From Rhexocercosporidium sp. MPI-PUGE-AT-0058 (lineage: Eukaryota; Ascomycota; Leotiomycetes; Helotiales), in NCBI GenBank assembly GCA_020746875.1, contig JAGTJL010000006.1, forward strand, positions 806,001 through 870,000: DNA of 64,000 nucleotides. The letters are read 5' to 3'. The first letter of the stretch is position 1. Each line of letters opens with the position of its first letter. A program made the translations under genes and the position numbers. The notes below the pieces were generated by a model. It was not told the DNA's origin and searched no databases. It saw only the letters and a program-made list of their open reading frames with translations. This document shows, piece after piece, positions 33,761-47,275 of this stretch.

Positions 33761-36250
33761 CTAATCGTGGGGATCGAGAGACTCGTTGATTGAGTCGTCA
33801 TGATCTTCGTGATCGGAAGAGGTCTCGACTGACTCGGCGATCTGGGCCGTGGCTTTGTTGAAGGTTTCGAAGCTGGTCAAGGTACCAAGGCAACGGCGTG
33901 CGTGAGCATTAATCAGCTGAAGCCCATAGACATATGAAGCATTGACCCATCCGAAACTGCGGAACGTTAGTTATCTGGTCTCTCAGGGAAAGAGATGACT
34001 GTAACTTACCCCTCCTTGGCAACACCTTTAAAATCAAGGCCTTGGTTGCCATATTCGGCGTCAACCCGATGCGGATCGGCGATTCTTGTGACATCATATT
34101 TCTCGACAACGACGCCATTGTAGTCGACAAATGCTTTAGTCATCATTAGCAACCACTTATAGGCCACGCGTTGAGCATCCTCTTCGTATCCATATCGAAT
34201 AAGTCCACCCCAAGCGAGCATCTGTTGAGGTGCCCAGCCATATGGGTAGTCCCACTGACGATTAGGACGATCGAGACCAACCACACCACGTGACTTCTCG
34301 GTACCAGATGCCAATCCTCCAGCTTCTTCGAACAGCGGAAGTGCACCATTGACAAGGCGAGTAGCCTGGGCAGGAGAAGCAACACCAGACCACAAGGCCC
34401 AGAGAGTGGTACAACTCTCGTAAGTGCATTGCTCCTTCTTGACAGTGTCGTAGTCGAAGAACATACCCTTTTCCTCGTTCCACAGGTACTTATCAATTGC
34501 GACCTTGCGAACTCTCGCACGACGCTCCCAGAATGACGAAGTCATGATGTGTCCGGGCATGATCTTGCCATGGCAGAATTCGGCAGGAACTGGTAGAGCA
34601 TCATTGAAGTGAAGACGGATGACCTGTGAGATGTCCTTCTCATACTTGTAGAGGAGACAGTTGAGATCAATTGTAGCCAGATTAGCACACACTTTCTCCA
34701 AGCGGTAAGAAGTATCATGGCCCGATTCTCGAACTGCTCGGTCATGCATGAAGTACCGATCTAGCTCAGGCTCCTTGATTGAACCGTTGTTATATCCCTT
34801 AACGAACTCTTCCGTGGAAAGGTTCTGCTTCTTAGCGTAGGGCTCTAGGATATGGGTGAAATGAGAGGCCTCAGTCTCGGGAGGGATCCCTAGTCCCTCT
34901 GGGCGATAACGGGATAAGCCGGTTCTCTTGTCAATGCGGGGGGCCGCAATCCAAACGGACTCATATTCCTTCATTGCCGCCAGAATAGCGGTCTTTAAGA
35001 AGTCCAAAGCATCATCTTCGTGTTTGATACGCTCGAAGACGCGCAGAGCCATGTCAGTAAGGAAGGGGGGCTGCGAACGACTCAGATAGTATGAGCGGGT
35101 GGCGTTCAGGATCTTGCCATAATGCTTGATGCAGAAAACAAAGTTGATGACCATACTCTTGGCCAGGTGTACTTTTTCACTTGCAATGAGACCTAATGAC
35201 TCCATGTAGGAATCCCAGCCGTAAAGCTCGTTGAAACGACCACCAGGAACAACGAATGGGACACCCTTCAAGACAGTCTTGCCGGACTTCTCATCGAACT
35301 TTGACTCCATCGCGACCGCCAAAAGACCAGGCTTGTCGTTAAGATCCCGGACGTACTCAGGTGTAATCTTTTCCGGAAGACGGCAGACATCCAAACGAAT
35401 CTCGGGTCTGTCCTTTGCAACCTGGCAATAGTATTCATACTGTTCAGGAGCTCCGTGAGGTACGTAGATACGTGGGCGAGGGTCATCGGTCCAATCCTTG
35501 GGATCCTTGCCAGCCTTCTCAATGACCGATCCGTCGATGACCCGGGTCAAGTTGTCCCAGAACTCATTTGTAATCAGCCGGGAGAGTCGGTTGACTGGGT
35601 TCTCGTTGATGCGAGACTCGTCGAGGAAGATGTGGGTTTGACCATTCTCCTTGGCCAGGTAAAGCTCTTGGAGGAGGTTAGACAGAACGTAGTTCCCGCG
35701 AACTTCTCGCATCTTGTAACCGTTTGAGGCGGCTGTTCCAAGAGCGATGGACTATTGTTTAACGATCAGCCCACTTTTATGGCCTAAAGAATTTCAAATA
35801 TGCTCACCTTCGGTCCCAGGTCCTCAATTGTAATTTGGAAGTTGCCATTGGTGGCCTCTTGAGCTTCCAAGAGCTTGATTGTTCGATCTACGTGGAGGTG
35901 GAATCTGTTCGGCAGCAGAGTAGTCTCATCTGTAGAGGCAATTAGCAATTGGGATGGATGCCATTTGATCGGACCAACACACCGTGGCTTCCTCTTCTGA
36001 TTGGCATCTTCAATTGGGATCGATCAATTGCCTTGGTAGGACTTTGGTTCTGCAGAGTGTTAGAGTCTACGCGGAATAGAGGCAAGTAAGCAGAATTGCG
36101 GCTTACGGTAGAGTAGGTTCGAGTGCGGAAGTGGTTGTGTTGCTTGTGGTGGGCGTTTGGACCATAATAGACGTGCGACGCAGAGTATACATCAATCTCG
36201 TTGGTATCTGCAGCTGCATTCGCCGCTCGTGCCTTCACAGGAGAGGACAT
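33761..36250 (-). CDS. NTH1: Neutral (cytosolic, regulated) trehalase
   Basis: Exons complement(33761..33956, 34010..35751, 35808..35929, 35983..36049, 36107..36250) join in frame to 756 residues. The fourth intron (36050..36106) is 57 bp with no stop, so retention would add 19 residues. Glycoside hydrolase 37 signatures are present: [14 protein letters not shown] and [28 protein letters not shown] follows near the end. The N-terminal regulatory part has RTYST and the protein-kinase-A-type site RRGSHDE, formed across an exon junction, then the calcium-loop region [16 protein letters not shown]. The enzyme splits cytosolic trehalose into two glucoses during germination and stress recovery. In yeast it is activated by PKA phosphorylation, 14-3-3 binding and Ca2+. 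The first acidic position of the loop is Ala here. The acidic tail ([10 protein letters not shown]) is a local feature. Confidence 0.94.
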
Positions 36251-39200
36251 CTTGTATGTTGTGGTCAAGCAGGTATAGGTGTTCGAGGAGGATATCTGTG
36301 GTTGGAGGGTGGTGAGACGGTAACTTCGAACTCCTGCGACCGATGAAAGAGAAACAGAGAGAGGTTGGCACTGGCCGCAGAAAGCTGGCACAAGGCTGCA
36401 CAATGAAGAGGAAAGCAAGACGATGCTGTGGAGAGAGGAGCTTTCTCTGTGACGAGAGGAAAGCGTTCCTTTGGTGGTGGTTGCAGGTTGGTAGGTGGTA
36501 TGAGAAGGAGAGAAGATGCCTTTCGAAGACACGAACCAAGAAAATAGACCAGCAGGTCTTTATCGGGACGCTAACGAGGCGCTTGCTGGGATGGACCCGC
36601 TCGATAAGAGCAACGTTAGTGGGGTACTGGTTTTCTGAGTATGGGGGCACCAAGGGCAGGCACGGAGCCGGAAGAATCAAGTCAATGAAGGAACTCGGAA
36701 GAAAGAAACGGAAAAGGAAGAAGAGGAAGAAAGAAATCGATCAAAACCGCGGGGCAGCAGCTCTCTTTCAAGGCTCAACGGCTCCAGGTCTGCCAGAAGT
36801 TTCCAATGCCTGGAGGAGCGAATGCTCTTCACGATCTTCAGCAGGGAATTTTGTTGCTCTTCAGTTTTTCAGACCGCCGCGTTCCTAAGCTTTGAGTGGC
36901 CAACCACCACGATGTCGGATGCCTCCCAGGGGCGCCACAGCAAGCCAATAATTGACCATCTCAGCCCATCTCAGCCATCTCAGCCGTGGGACTTGCATGC
37001 CAAGGGCTGTTTGATCAGTCTCGTGCATAACCCTCCGTTTTTGGCGAGTTGGGGGTCCCTGGCATCTGGTGCATCCGGGTATCTGATGGGTCGGCTTCTT
37101 TTCCGGTCTGCTTTGACACACTAGAGGAGGAGGAGGAGATGGACTCCCCCACCGATACGTCCCGAGTCAGCATACCAGGCATCTTCAAGTCAGTCACACG
37201 CTGCAGCGGAAGATATCCAGAGGACGATGAGCGAACTGGTTTGAGATCTGCCTCTGCTTCTCCAGCCGATGTTAGAGATCCTGAGATCTCCTCACCGCTC
37301 CGAGCCCGCGACCAGCCTTCCCCTCATCGAGATTCGCCATTACATGACAGATGGAGACGGACTTTTTCGGTGCAGGGTTGGTTGGGAGATGCTGGCATCT
37401 GCAAGCCAAAGAACGGACCAGGTTGGCGGATGGTTCGGAGCTGAAAGGCAGCAAGCATATGGAGGACATTCGGAGCCCCGTGGGGTGACACCACGGAAAA
37501 GACTCGACACCTCCTTGTCGGATTTGATCGATCACCTGCATTGTTGAATACACCAAGCGAAGCGAGTCGATGTAGCCTCGCGTGGGATGTTGTTTCAGAG
37601 CTGCTTGTAAAACGAGAACGTTTTCCAACTCGATGTCAGTACGTGCCTGGAATCAAACCGAAGAGACCACGAGGATCGAATTGTCCGGGCCGAACAAGCA
37701 AAGGGCATCCCATAGTGAATATGAGAATCCCGAGGACGCTCCTTGCGAATTCATAGTGCACCAGGTGCCTTCGGAAGAAAGATCAAGATGTCCTAGCTGC
37801 TACTGTTTCGGGTCTCCCCATTGAAATTATGAAACAAGACCCAGTCATGATCGTTATTATCAGATGGTAGCAGAAAGTAATTCCTCAGCTGTCTTCGCAA
37901 CATCCCAAAATCCGGTAATGAATCCGAATTCAAATCGGTGAAACAGCTATGGAGATAGATCTATAACGATCAAGCACCTCACATTTTTAATTCCCCTCGA
38001 CCCGCCACGAAAACGCCACCATTTCTAAATTTTGCGTGGAAAAATATACTAACTGCAGAATAATCTCTGTTCAGATTTTGCTTTGATGTGAGTAGTACTG
38101 TGCAAAATACCAGACGAAAACGCGGTGTGGCAGAAGAAACAAGAAAGTTAGAAACCCGAATATTTGATTTCCCCCACATCTGCTACCTTCTTGTAGCAAA
38201 GCGCTGTGTTTGATTGCTTCAAATCCCAGAAGTCTGTTTTGCAACCTGTGTGAAAATGCAGGCAATACTGCTTAGGTGGGTTCTGGACTGTTGGGATTCC
38301 TTTTTTTTCTTTCTTTCTAGTACAGAATTCGAGTCGGAACTTTGGCTGACTTTGAACCACTATACTCTACAGACAAACAATAAAAACGTATGGGCCGTCG
38401 GAGATCGCGGGAGTTGCTGTCCTTTGTACCTCCATTTCGTACTCAATCTTTATTTTTCATTTTTCATGACCAGGAGTCGTCTTGCTGAGATTTGTTGGTT
38501 CTTGAACGCTGGAGGCATTCCCTTGGTATTTCGACGGAGTTCCCAACAAGGTTCAGGGTCTAGAGGACAGAACTGCAAGTTCTCATGTGAAAACGTGAGG
38601 CAGTGTGGTACTTTCAACCATTCCTATTGTACCATGCCGCTTTCGACGTCGTCTATTGCTCGTCGATATCTACTGTTCTCCTACTCAAAGATGTTGGATG
38701 GGTGCCTGCTCTTGCTGAATTAACTTACGGATAGACACAGTGCTCGCTCTTTAAGAGCAGCCTGCGAGCAGCCCGCCAGCAGCATATGCACCAGTGAAAG
38801 CAGTTGCACATGTCCTCGTACCTATCATGGTGGCAGGTATGTTGGCCACACTGTTCAGATGCTCGGGGTGGGATTTGGTCACAAGTAGAGACCATTGAAC
38901 TTAGCGAACGGCCTGCCAGAGAGACATGCTTTGTGAACCCCTTTGTATGTGTCCTTGCAGCTTTCCTTGTCTCTGCCATAGTGATTTTCATGATGCTCAT
39001 GGTCTGGAACCACATGATGCAGGCTCCTGCAGTACATTCAAGGTTCTGCGATCAGCTAGTACCGACCAGCAAGCTGGAAGGAGTGCCTCCAGCAGCTCTT
39101 TTGTGGGGTTTCTGGTATCCGCCATATATAAGGTAATATGGTCGGGTCGGGTCTCGTTCTGGGGAGTGGTGTTTCGCGATCTGCGTATTCTTCGTGATTC

Positions 39201-42200
39201 TGTATGTAGTGGTCGTCTTGGAAGCTTCAAGGAGAAGGTTTAGAGCACCAGAAGGAGCCTGTCAGCTTCCAGTACCTTCAGTAGTTCGAAGTATCCTACC
39301 TACCTTCCAATTTGATCTTGGGGACAGATGGTATGAGGTCAGTAGTAACTTCTAGGAATACACCAACTACTGTATTCGGCTACCAGGGCTTTGATTGAGA
39401 GTGTGGAATAAGCCTGGACGTATGTGAGGAGCGGTTTGTTCGAACGACCGACTCTTCCATTCAGAGAGCATATCATCACAATTTTCAAACTCTTTGAACA
39501 TTCCAGATAATGATGAAATTCCAACCAACTCTAAGTTCTCCTTTGATGTCTGCTTTTGAAGGCTTTCAATTAGATGGGCAGCCGCTGACTTGTTGACCCA
39601 ATCGTGTCGGCACCTACTCAGGCTGTTTTGAGTAGCTAAGTACCGTGTTATCTATCTTCTAAATTTTCTTCGCATTAAATTCCATATGCTAACGCACTTC
39701 GATCTAGCGCCATCTTTAAGTACTGTAGTGTCCTGTTGCAATCCTACAATTCAATCCACTTGGCTATCATTCAATCGCACAAAAGCTCCCATCAATCGTG
39801 CTTCCAAAGCAGAACAAAGTCAAAGCCTCGGTCTAACACCTCCTAACACTATTTCCAAGCAACAATTCCTAGCTGCAGAACGGAGAAAAGTTCCGAGATC
39901 GTTTAGATACCATAGTTGCGATCCTAGCCTTTACGCTATGTAACGCCGTTGTAATTAGAGCAAGGCTTCTATGCAAGCTTGATCCTCCATGAGTTTAGTC
40001 AGGCACAGGCAATCTGCCGAATCGGCGCTAACCAGAATAATATTCCGCTATTGAATCCAATGCAGAGATCCTCACATTTCGGAGTCCAGGGGGGCGTTTG
40101 TTGTGTCTAGGTTGTGCCTGTTTCTAGACGGCTTCCAAGCTCGTTCTTGTCTCCTCAGCTGCCGAGCTAAACTTTGCAAAACGTGAGAATATTCATCATG
40201 GCAAACGACTGGCTTTGAAGATGCACTTCTCCGGACGATAAGCATGGCGTTTCTGACATGGTCTATCACAATTACAAAAAGCACCCGAAGTGTTTCTTTA
40301 TTCACTTTAATAGGCGACAGCATGACGGGGGAAGACTAACCGATTTGCTTGCTTTTTGATTTGATGCAACACGAATATCTCCGAAGCAGCATTTCAATCC
40401 AATCTAAGACAGAGATATGAAAAGGACCTATACCCACATTTGCAACTACCTATCTTTACAGAGTATGATACCCATATCTCAACATCCAAGCAGGGATCCA
40501 GCAACCGAGGAAGCCACATCCGTAGACAAGCTCTGCAAGCGCTGAAGGCTGTAGCGCTAAAGGTCTACTCCGATGCGGGCACAAACTAAAATATCCCAAC
40601 GTCAACTCATCACCAAATGCTACGCACTTCAAATTATTCCAAGCCAGGATTACTCCCACCCTCAATCGTCGCACTGCAGGTAGCCAGCACTACTAACCCT
40701 TAGTGTAAAACACGGCACGCCTCTTATGAGATGCAACTCTCAGGGCTCCTCGCATGCTTTGCCTATCGAGACCCTTGGCGACCTTTGATGCCCAATCGTA
40801 ACCCCATTCTACATATGCATTAGAGCCGCATCTATATGCACCGGACTCAGCACCGAGGATAGTTGGTCGGGTATTTGCAGGAGAAAGACTCGAGGATGAC
40901 AGAAACCCACGTGCGGGATTTATGACACCTCACATTGATATCAACTTCTTTGACCTGCTCGTACCCGAGTCTAAACTTCTCAAGAGAGGCTTAAGGAGTC
41001 GAGACATGGGCCTCTCTGCTAGCCCGGCCTTCTAAACTACTAGAAGTTCTTCACGCCAGCGCCAAGGAAGCTCTGAGAGTTGATCTAAGAAGACGCAATC
41101 GCTGGTTTGTGCTCTACCCTCGTCTCTAAGTGTCCCTTGCAGACGATCTCCCTTCAATCTCCACTTCGTGGACTACTCTGCACAAATCTAAGCCGAGAAG
41201 AGCTTCACAATCATTTATTTCGGAATCGTAAGGGTGAGTAGGACTGCCGCGAGGAGAATGATCTATTCATTCTACTTCTAAAATGGATGTTGCCGTCCGC
41301 TTGGCTGGGATGTGCCTCTGAGCCAATCGAAGCATTTCCGTCTAGTCGGGCGCTCAAAACGATCTACCGAGTTTGAAATTTTGGAAACTATTCTTGGGTA
41401 GTATCTACGCGATTCATTAGGTCGTGTTGCAACGGGTACTTCACCGTCCAAGGAAGTTCACCTCCAAGATCATCATTGACGGCTGATCCTCGCAGCCTCA
41501 GATATAACATATGCACCAATGACAGCAAACGGCAACTACAATTATCCATCATATGCCCAAGCTTAGGGATTCAGGATCATGCTCGGTCAGAAAGTGTTTG
41601 GTGCCTGCCTCCCGATACTTGACTACTGACAACCTTCACTGATCGAGACAAGTCGACTTGCTAGAAGGTCTCACTCGAAGGTTTCCGCGTGTAAAAACTC
41701 CTTGGATGCAGAAATGGGCGGACAAGACAGTGTGCGCAGTCTAGATATTCCCACCAGCATTTTGAAGCAGTTATCGATGGACTATATGACTTGTGAGTAC
41801 TTAGTCGGCGCAAGCCTAAGCGGAATACCGAGAAACGCTAACAGGTCTAAAGTTTCCTGCCAATTAGTAGCCACACCAGCGCTTGGAAATCAAATCCTCC
41901 GTTGGGTCGAGTCTATGTCGATCACTAGAGCTACAAAGCCCGGCTAGCGTCAGTATTCTCGTCAGCTTTTGGCTCACCATACACCGCATCACGCTTTTAT
42001 CTCTACTGGAACCGTTCTTTCGAACGCCGTAGAAGTTGTAAGCTAGATATTGTCAGATAGTAAGCTTTTACATTTCATATAGAAGCAACATCGCAGCCCA
42101 AGCAAACGGCAAAAGATTGCACAAGGTCATCATTTGCATTCTCTTTCCTACGACACGCTCGGATCATTCCGACCCACGAGCTAAATTAGTGAAGGCAAGT

Positions 42201-42936
42201 AAAGGTATCTACAGTAGGTTATTGCTAGAGAGCGGGATATAGTACTTAATCCACGCAATTAGCTTGGACAGCATCCACTGTCATGACACCACTAGTAACT
42301 GTCGACTCGTTGAGTGATGAGAAGTTCACGGCAAATCTCAAAAGGGAAGTGCAGACATGAGCTTTTCAGCCTCAACCACATCTAGAGCAAATAATCTATC
42401 CTTTTCGATTTTCCGTTTGCACAGGCTAGGAAATTTCTATATGGAACCTGGCCTCAACTATGTAACGCTTTGATTCCAGAGCTATGGCCACAGCACCATG
42501 AGCCGAACCTATTGACTGATTGACCGGCTTATGGCTCGGCCAGAACGAGTTCTCCATGCGGTGCAACTATGGTATTTCATCTTCTGCATTGCTGCAGGGG
42601 GCCACTTCTACCGCATGCATGCAAGCTCATCTATAGTACCCCTCGAAGATTGCTGTGGCTTTGTGCCTGCCAAGTCGGCGAAGTGGAGCGAAAGTTTCTC
42701 TGGGATACTCCATTCTGCTGACTTTGGTACATACTGCTACCATATAGGAATACCAAATCTTTGTTCTGTTGACATATCTGATATATCTTCGACCCTCAGC
42801 CTTTCTCGTTCGTCATTTTGTAGCTTTCCTCCGACAAAAATCTCATTCGTTTCGTTCTGTGCTGTGCCTTTTGTTGGCGTAGGCTCTACTCAAATTCTTT
42901 TGATACCCTCATGCTCGTCCGAAGGAAAGTGACAAG
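36251..42936. other. Gene-poor stretch, 6.7 kb
   Basis: The largest empty interval. The first kilobase is the trehalase promoter and leader, partly pyrimidine-rich on the coding strand. From 37 to 42.9 kb I see no gene. The longest frames (38214-38723, 38804-39136, 41702-41947) have no recognisable motifs; 38804-39136 includes one hydrophobic stretch (CVLAAFLVSAIVIFMMLMVW). The last ~150 bases before 42937 are CT-rich like a fungal promoter and serve the glycosyltransferase pseudogene. Confidence 0.5.
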
Positions 42937-45750
42937 ATGAAGGCCCTCAAGTCTCTCTTTCCAACGAATAAGGATGGAAGCAAACCTCCGAGGCCTCCTC
43001 TGCCCTCAAGAGGAACCGCCGTCTATCTTTCGCCATTAGCTTGGCGAGCCCAACATTTCTAGGGAGACTTCCGCAATGAATCGAAAGAAATTCTTGTCGA
43101 GATCAAAGGCAGCGTAACGGCTAGCTGGTTACATCATAACCAATGTATGAGGAATGTGACCGAGAATCATCCTTACGAAGGGGCTGTATTTAAAAGAGAC
43201 AAGGAAAATTACATGTTCGCTCCAGCTGAGTTAGTAACGTCTGTTTTCTTCCAGCAAGCGATGACGACGAATGTAAAAGTAAGTCACACCAATAGCATCA
43301 TGCGAAATGCTTACTGACATAGCGCTCAAGTGCGCCATCACTTGGAATACGCTCATCGTCCAGTTTATCTTGGATAAGATGATCGAAAAGGCAGTCAGTT
43401 ACGACTTTGTACCGGTTGGTGGCGGTCAACGGATACAACTAATACCGTCACTCGACTATCTGCACGAATGCAAGAAAAATCAATTTGCTGCCTTCGTCCA
43501 GGACGAGAAGCTTCTGGTTCTCTGGGATGACGATCCGCACAACATATTCAAACGTGCTCACGACATTGAAGCCAAGATGATACTTCATATTTGGGGGCCT
43601 GTAGACGGGTGGTCAGAGCCAGAATGGAACAGCAACGCGAAAGATATTGGGGTTTCAGAAACAGAGCTCTCCCCTGCTGAGATTGAAGAAGCGGTGGTGG
43701 TAAAGAAGCGGAAAACACTACTCATCAACCCCATAATCGTCGGCCTCACTCTTGCATTGCTCACCAGTGCCCTCGGGCTGGGTTTCAGAAACCTCGCACA
43801 GGAAATTGCAGTCGACGGGAAGTTCTTACGACTAGCGCTGCTCGTTGTTGTCCCAGCTCAAGTTTTCGTGTCTCTCTTCTTCATGCAGATTGTCATCGTC
43901 AACATTGCCCAGATACTCGGCCCAATCAGCCAGTTGAAGAGAAACACCAAATTTTACTCCGGCAAAGCGCCTACTCGAGTTGAACACGTTGATGACCTCC
44001 CCCACGTCACAATTCAGATGCCAGTCTACAAGGAAGGTCTGATTGGAGTTATCATGCCGACGATCTACTCACTCAAAGCGGCTATGGCAACCTACGAAAT
44101 GCAGGGAGGTTCATCGAACATTTTCGTCAACGACGACGGCATGCAACTTCTTCCGGAAGAAGAGGCGCAGGCTCGACGTAACTTCTACCAGGAGCACAAC
44201 ATCGGTTGGGTAGCTCGTCCACGTCACAACCCAAACCCAGAAGAAGGCGAGACGAGATTTGTTCGAAGGGAAAATTCAAGAAGGCTTCAAACGTGAATTA
44301 CACCTTGATGATCAGCAACAGAGTCGAAGAAAAGTTGCATCACGTTGGGCGCCACCAGAGTTGGGCCGCAGACGAGGAACAAGAGGCCTACGACACATGT
44401 CTGACGGAAGTACTTATCGAGGAAGAGGGACGTGCCTGGGCCGGAGGTAACATCCGCGTGGGTGATTACATCTTGTTGATCGACTCGGATACTCGAGTAC
44501 CACAGGATTGTTTGCTTGATGCTGCTACCGAGATGGAGCAGTCGCCTGAGGTCGGGATCTTGCAGTACTCCTCAGGGGTCATGCAGGTGGCCGACAGTTT
44601 CTTCGAGAACGGGTACGTACAACACACCCCCAGCCATTTCAATATCCTTTCCCCATCCATGCCAACTCATCACTGACAACGTTTCAGTATCACGTTCTTC
44701 ACCAATCTAATCTACACCGCAATCTGCTATACTGTTGCCAACGGCGACGTGTCGCCCTTTGTCGGCCACAATGCAATTCTCCGGCGGTCTGCGCTACAGC
44801 AAGTAGTGTACTGTACAAGGACGAAGATGGCTACGAGAAATTCTGGTCCGAGTCCCACGTCTCAGAGGACTTCGACATGTCCCTCCGTTTGCAAGTCGAA
44901 GGCTACATCATCCGCCTCGGTCCGTACACAGGAGATGGTTTCAAAGAAGGTGTATCGCTCACAGTTTACGACGAGCTGAATCGCTGGGAGAAGTATGCCT
45001 ACGGATGTAATGAGCTCCTTTGTCACCCTTTCCGACTCTGGATTACCCGTGGTCCCTTCACGCCCCTGTTCCGGAAGTTCATCACCTCGAATATTCGAAT
45101 CACATCAAAGATCACGATTTTGGCATATATTGGAACCTATTACGCCATTGGTGCGGCATGGATTCTTACTTTGGCGAATTACTTCCTAATTGGCTGGTTT
45201 AACGGGCATCTGGACAAATACTACCTGGATTCCTTCAAAGTTTTCTTTTCGCTGATCCTCGTCTTCAGCGCGCTGGGCAATGTATCACTCTCAGTTCTAC
45301 GATACAGACTCGGCGAAAAGAGCCTCCTCGGGGGTCGTATGTCTCTCCTATCCCAACCCCCTCTCTCATACTCAACTAATCACCCCACCCAGTCTTCGAA
45401 AACTTCAAATGGCTCCTCCTAATGACCGTATTCCTGGGTGGCATCTCCCTCCACGTCTCCGAGTCCCTCCTCTGCCACTTCTTCGAGATCAACATGACCT
45501 GGGGCGCCACCGCCAAGGAAGTCGAAACGTCTCTTTCTTCGAAGAACTTCCTCGTCTCCTCAAACGCTTCAAGTTCACCTTCATCTTCTGTTTTGGCTCT
45601 GCGATCATCATGATTGTTTGTGCGGAGGTTTTACCGTGGCAGTGGCAGATCAAGGATTTCCTCCCGATTTTCCCGCTGTGTACGGTGGTTGTTAGTCATT
45701 TCTTGTTGCCAATTGCGTTAAATCCGGCGTTGATGGCTTTTACTTGGTAG
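42937..45750 (+). pseudogene. Broken fungal family-2 glycosyltransferase
   Basis: The sequence clearly derives from the membrane GT2 family of filamentous ascomycetes, which includes enzymes needed for hyphal growth on surfaces. Recognisable parts are IQMPVYKEGLIGVIMPTIYS, NIFVNDDGMQL, YILLIDSDTRVP, SEDFDMSLRLQ and ELNRWEKYAYG, with hydrophobic segments before and after. Lesions: TAG at 43060-43062; a phase conflict at 43278-43322, where a gtaagt..catag intron would not restore frame; one base missing near 44270 before KFKKASNVNY; a tandem TGTAC duplication near 44810 shifting the frame before KDEDGYEKFW; and one A missing near 45525 before SFFEELPRLL. Two introns (44613..44687, 45337..45392) remain in phase. 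With these lesions no full-length product can be made. Similarity is otherwise good, so the loss looks recent. Confidence 0.85.
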
Positions 45751-47275
45751 CTGGGGTATAGAGGGGCGTTTTTGGGCTCGAGTAATATAATTTAGGCTAG
45801 ATTAGACTGGCGTGATTGGTATTGGTTTGTGATTAGTATTGGTGTTCATAGATATGGAAGGAAAGACCTATAGGAGCTCATTGTTAGACGCATAGCGCTA
45901 CGGAAAGGAGGGAGAAGAAAATCAAAAGGAAGACCGGTTGAAGGGCCCAAAGATTCAGCTCAAGAAGCACCTCAACTGATAATAGAGTTTAGAACCAGAC
46001 GACTAAACTCGTTGTTGGAGTTGAAGACAGATGCAAGTTGGAGTCCTACGGTTGCGAAGTAAGCAAATATTTATTTCTTCGCCGATTTGTTCGATGTATA
46101 CAGCTTGGATATCCAGGATCTCATGTATTTAGTACTATTCAATAGTGCTCTATTTCAAATCTATAGAAAAATGTATGTAGACCGTTTTGAATGGGATATC
46201 GACAGCCCGATCCACATTTTGGACGGAACTCCCTTATGGCGCTCGATACGAAACATATCAGCTACTAAAGTTCGCAAGCACCTATTCTCGTCTCGGCTAG
46301 TTTAAGATCTCCCAGTGAGTTGTATGTGTCTCCAATCAAGGGGCACGGGTTCTTACGGAGACCACGGCTTGAGCTTCTTTCTATATATGTCGCCACAGTG
46401 CCCGGTCCTGTAGATAACTTCCTCATTTTATCAAAGAATGCTAAACACGTGCGGTTTTGTCTAGAGCCCTACGAAATCAGTTCGCTATTAATGAAAGGCA
46501 CTCTATCTGCCAAGGAAAATGGGTGTCGCGAGCTGTGAGCAAAGCGATCAATCCCGAACATGAAGAATATTTGTTCTGCAGCTTGAGACATTGCGATAGC
46601 TATGACTGTATGGCATCTTTCTCTAGCGCTGGAGAACAATGGTCTTCAAATCATCGTGTCACTGGACCAATAGGTTCAAGCCAGGCGTTCCATCCAGCAT
46701 CAAGTTGATAGGTAAAGATCAGATGCCCCCTCCGGTCGCCATGCACAATTTCTCATGCATGAACCGCTTCAAGGCGCATTACATATGTTTGTGAACTCCA
46801 GATAGGTCAATACGACCAGCACTCGGGGCTTAATGCATTATTTGGACGGCGGCTCAGGCGCTCTTGTCGGACCGCACCTCGGTCGGGCCTACCCATGCAG
46901 TTAAATTCTTGACGAGACTGATCGTGCTGCCCGAGACAGCGGTCTCAGTTGCAGAATCCCGGCTTGGAAAACGATCAGTATGACATAATTATATGTCTGG
47001 TATCTGCTTTTTGCAAGCATCTAGTCTTCAGCTTGCGGATAAATATGCTTTTTATATGCGGTTGTAGCGCTTAGATAGCGGAATGTGGTAATAATGTCTC
47101 GGTAATAGAACGGAAGTAATGCTCTCGTCTACTTTCAATGCGTTTGAAAAAGTTTTGTAAATCAAATCCGTAGCCGTCTTTCCGTTAAAGTCGAACTCGA
47201 TCCTGTTCTCCAACTGACAAAAACATCAAAATTCTTCCAACTTATTCCTACTTCCCTCACTCGTCCAGAACGGCG
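45751..47275. other. Intergenic, 1.5 kb
   Basis: No gene recognised. AT-rich sequence between the glycosyltransferase remnant and the DUF3445 gene; the last 100 bases form the promoter side of the latter. Confidence 0.5.

Noticed and set aside
36343..36888. 181-residue plus-strand frame
   Set aside because: It lies over the antisense of the trehalase leader, is very basic and has no motif; likely a compositional artefact.
38804..39136. Frame with one hydrophobic segment in the gene-poor stretch
   Set aside because: Single hydrophobic run only, no homology and no splice signals of note.
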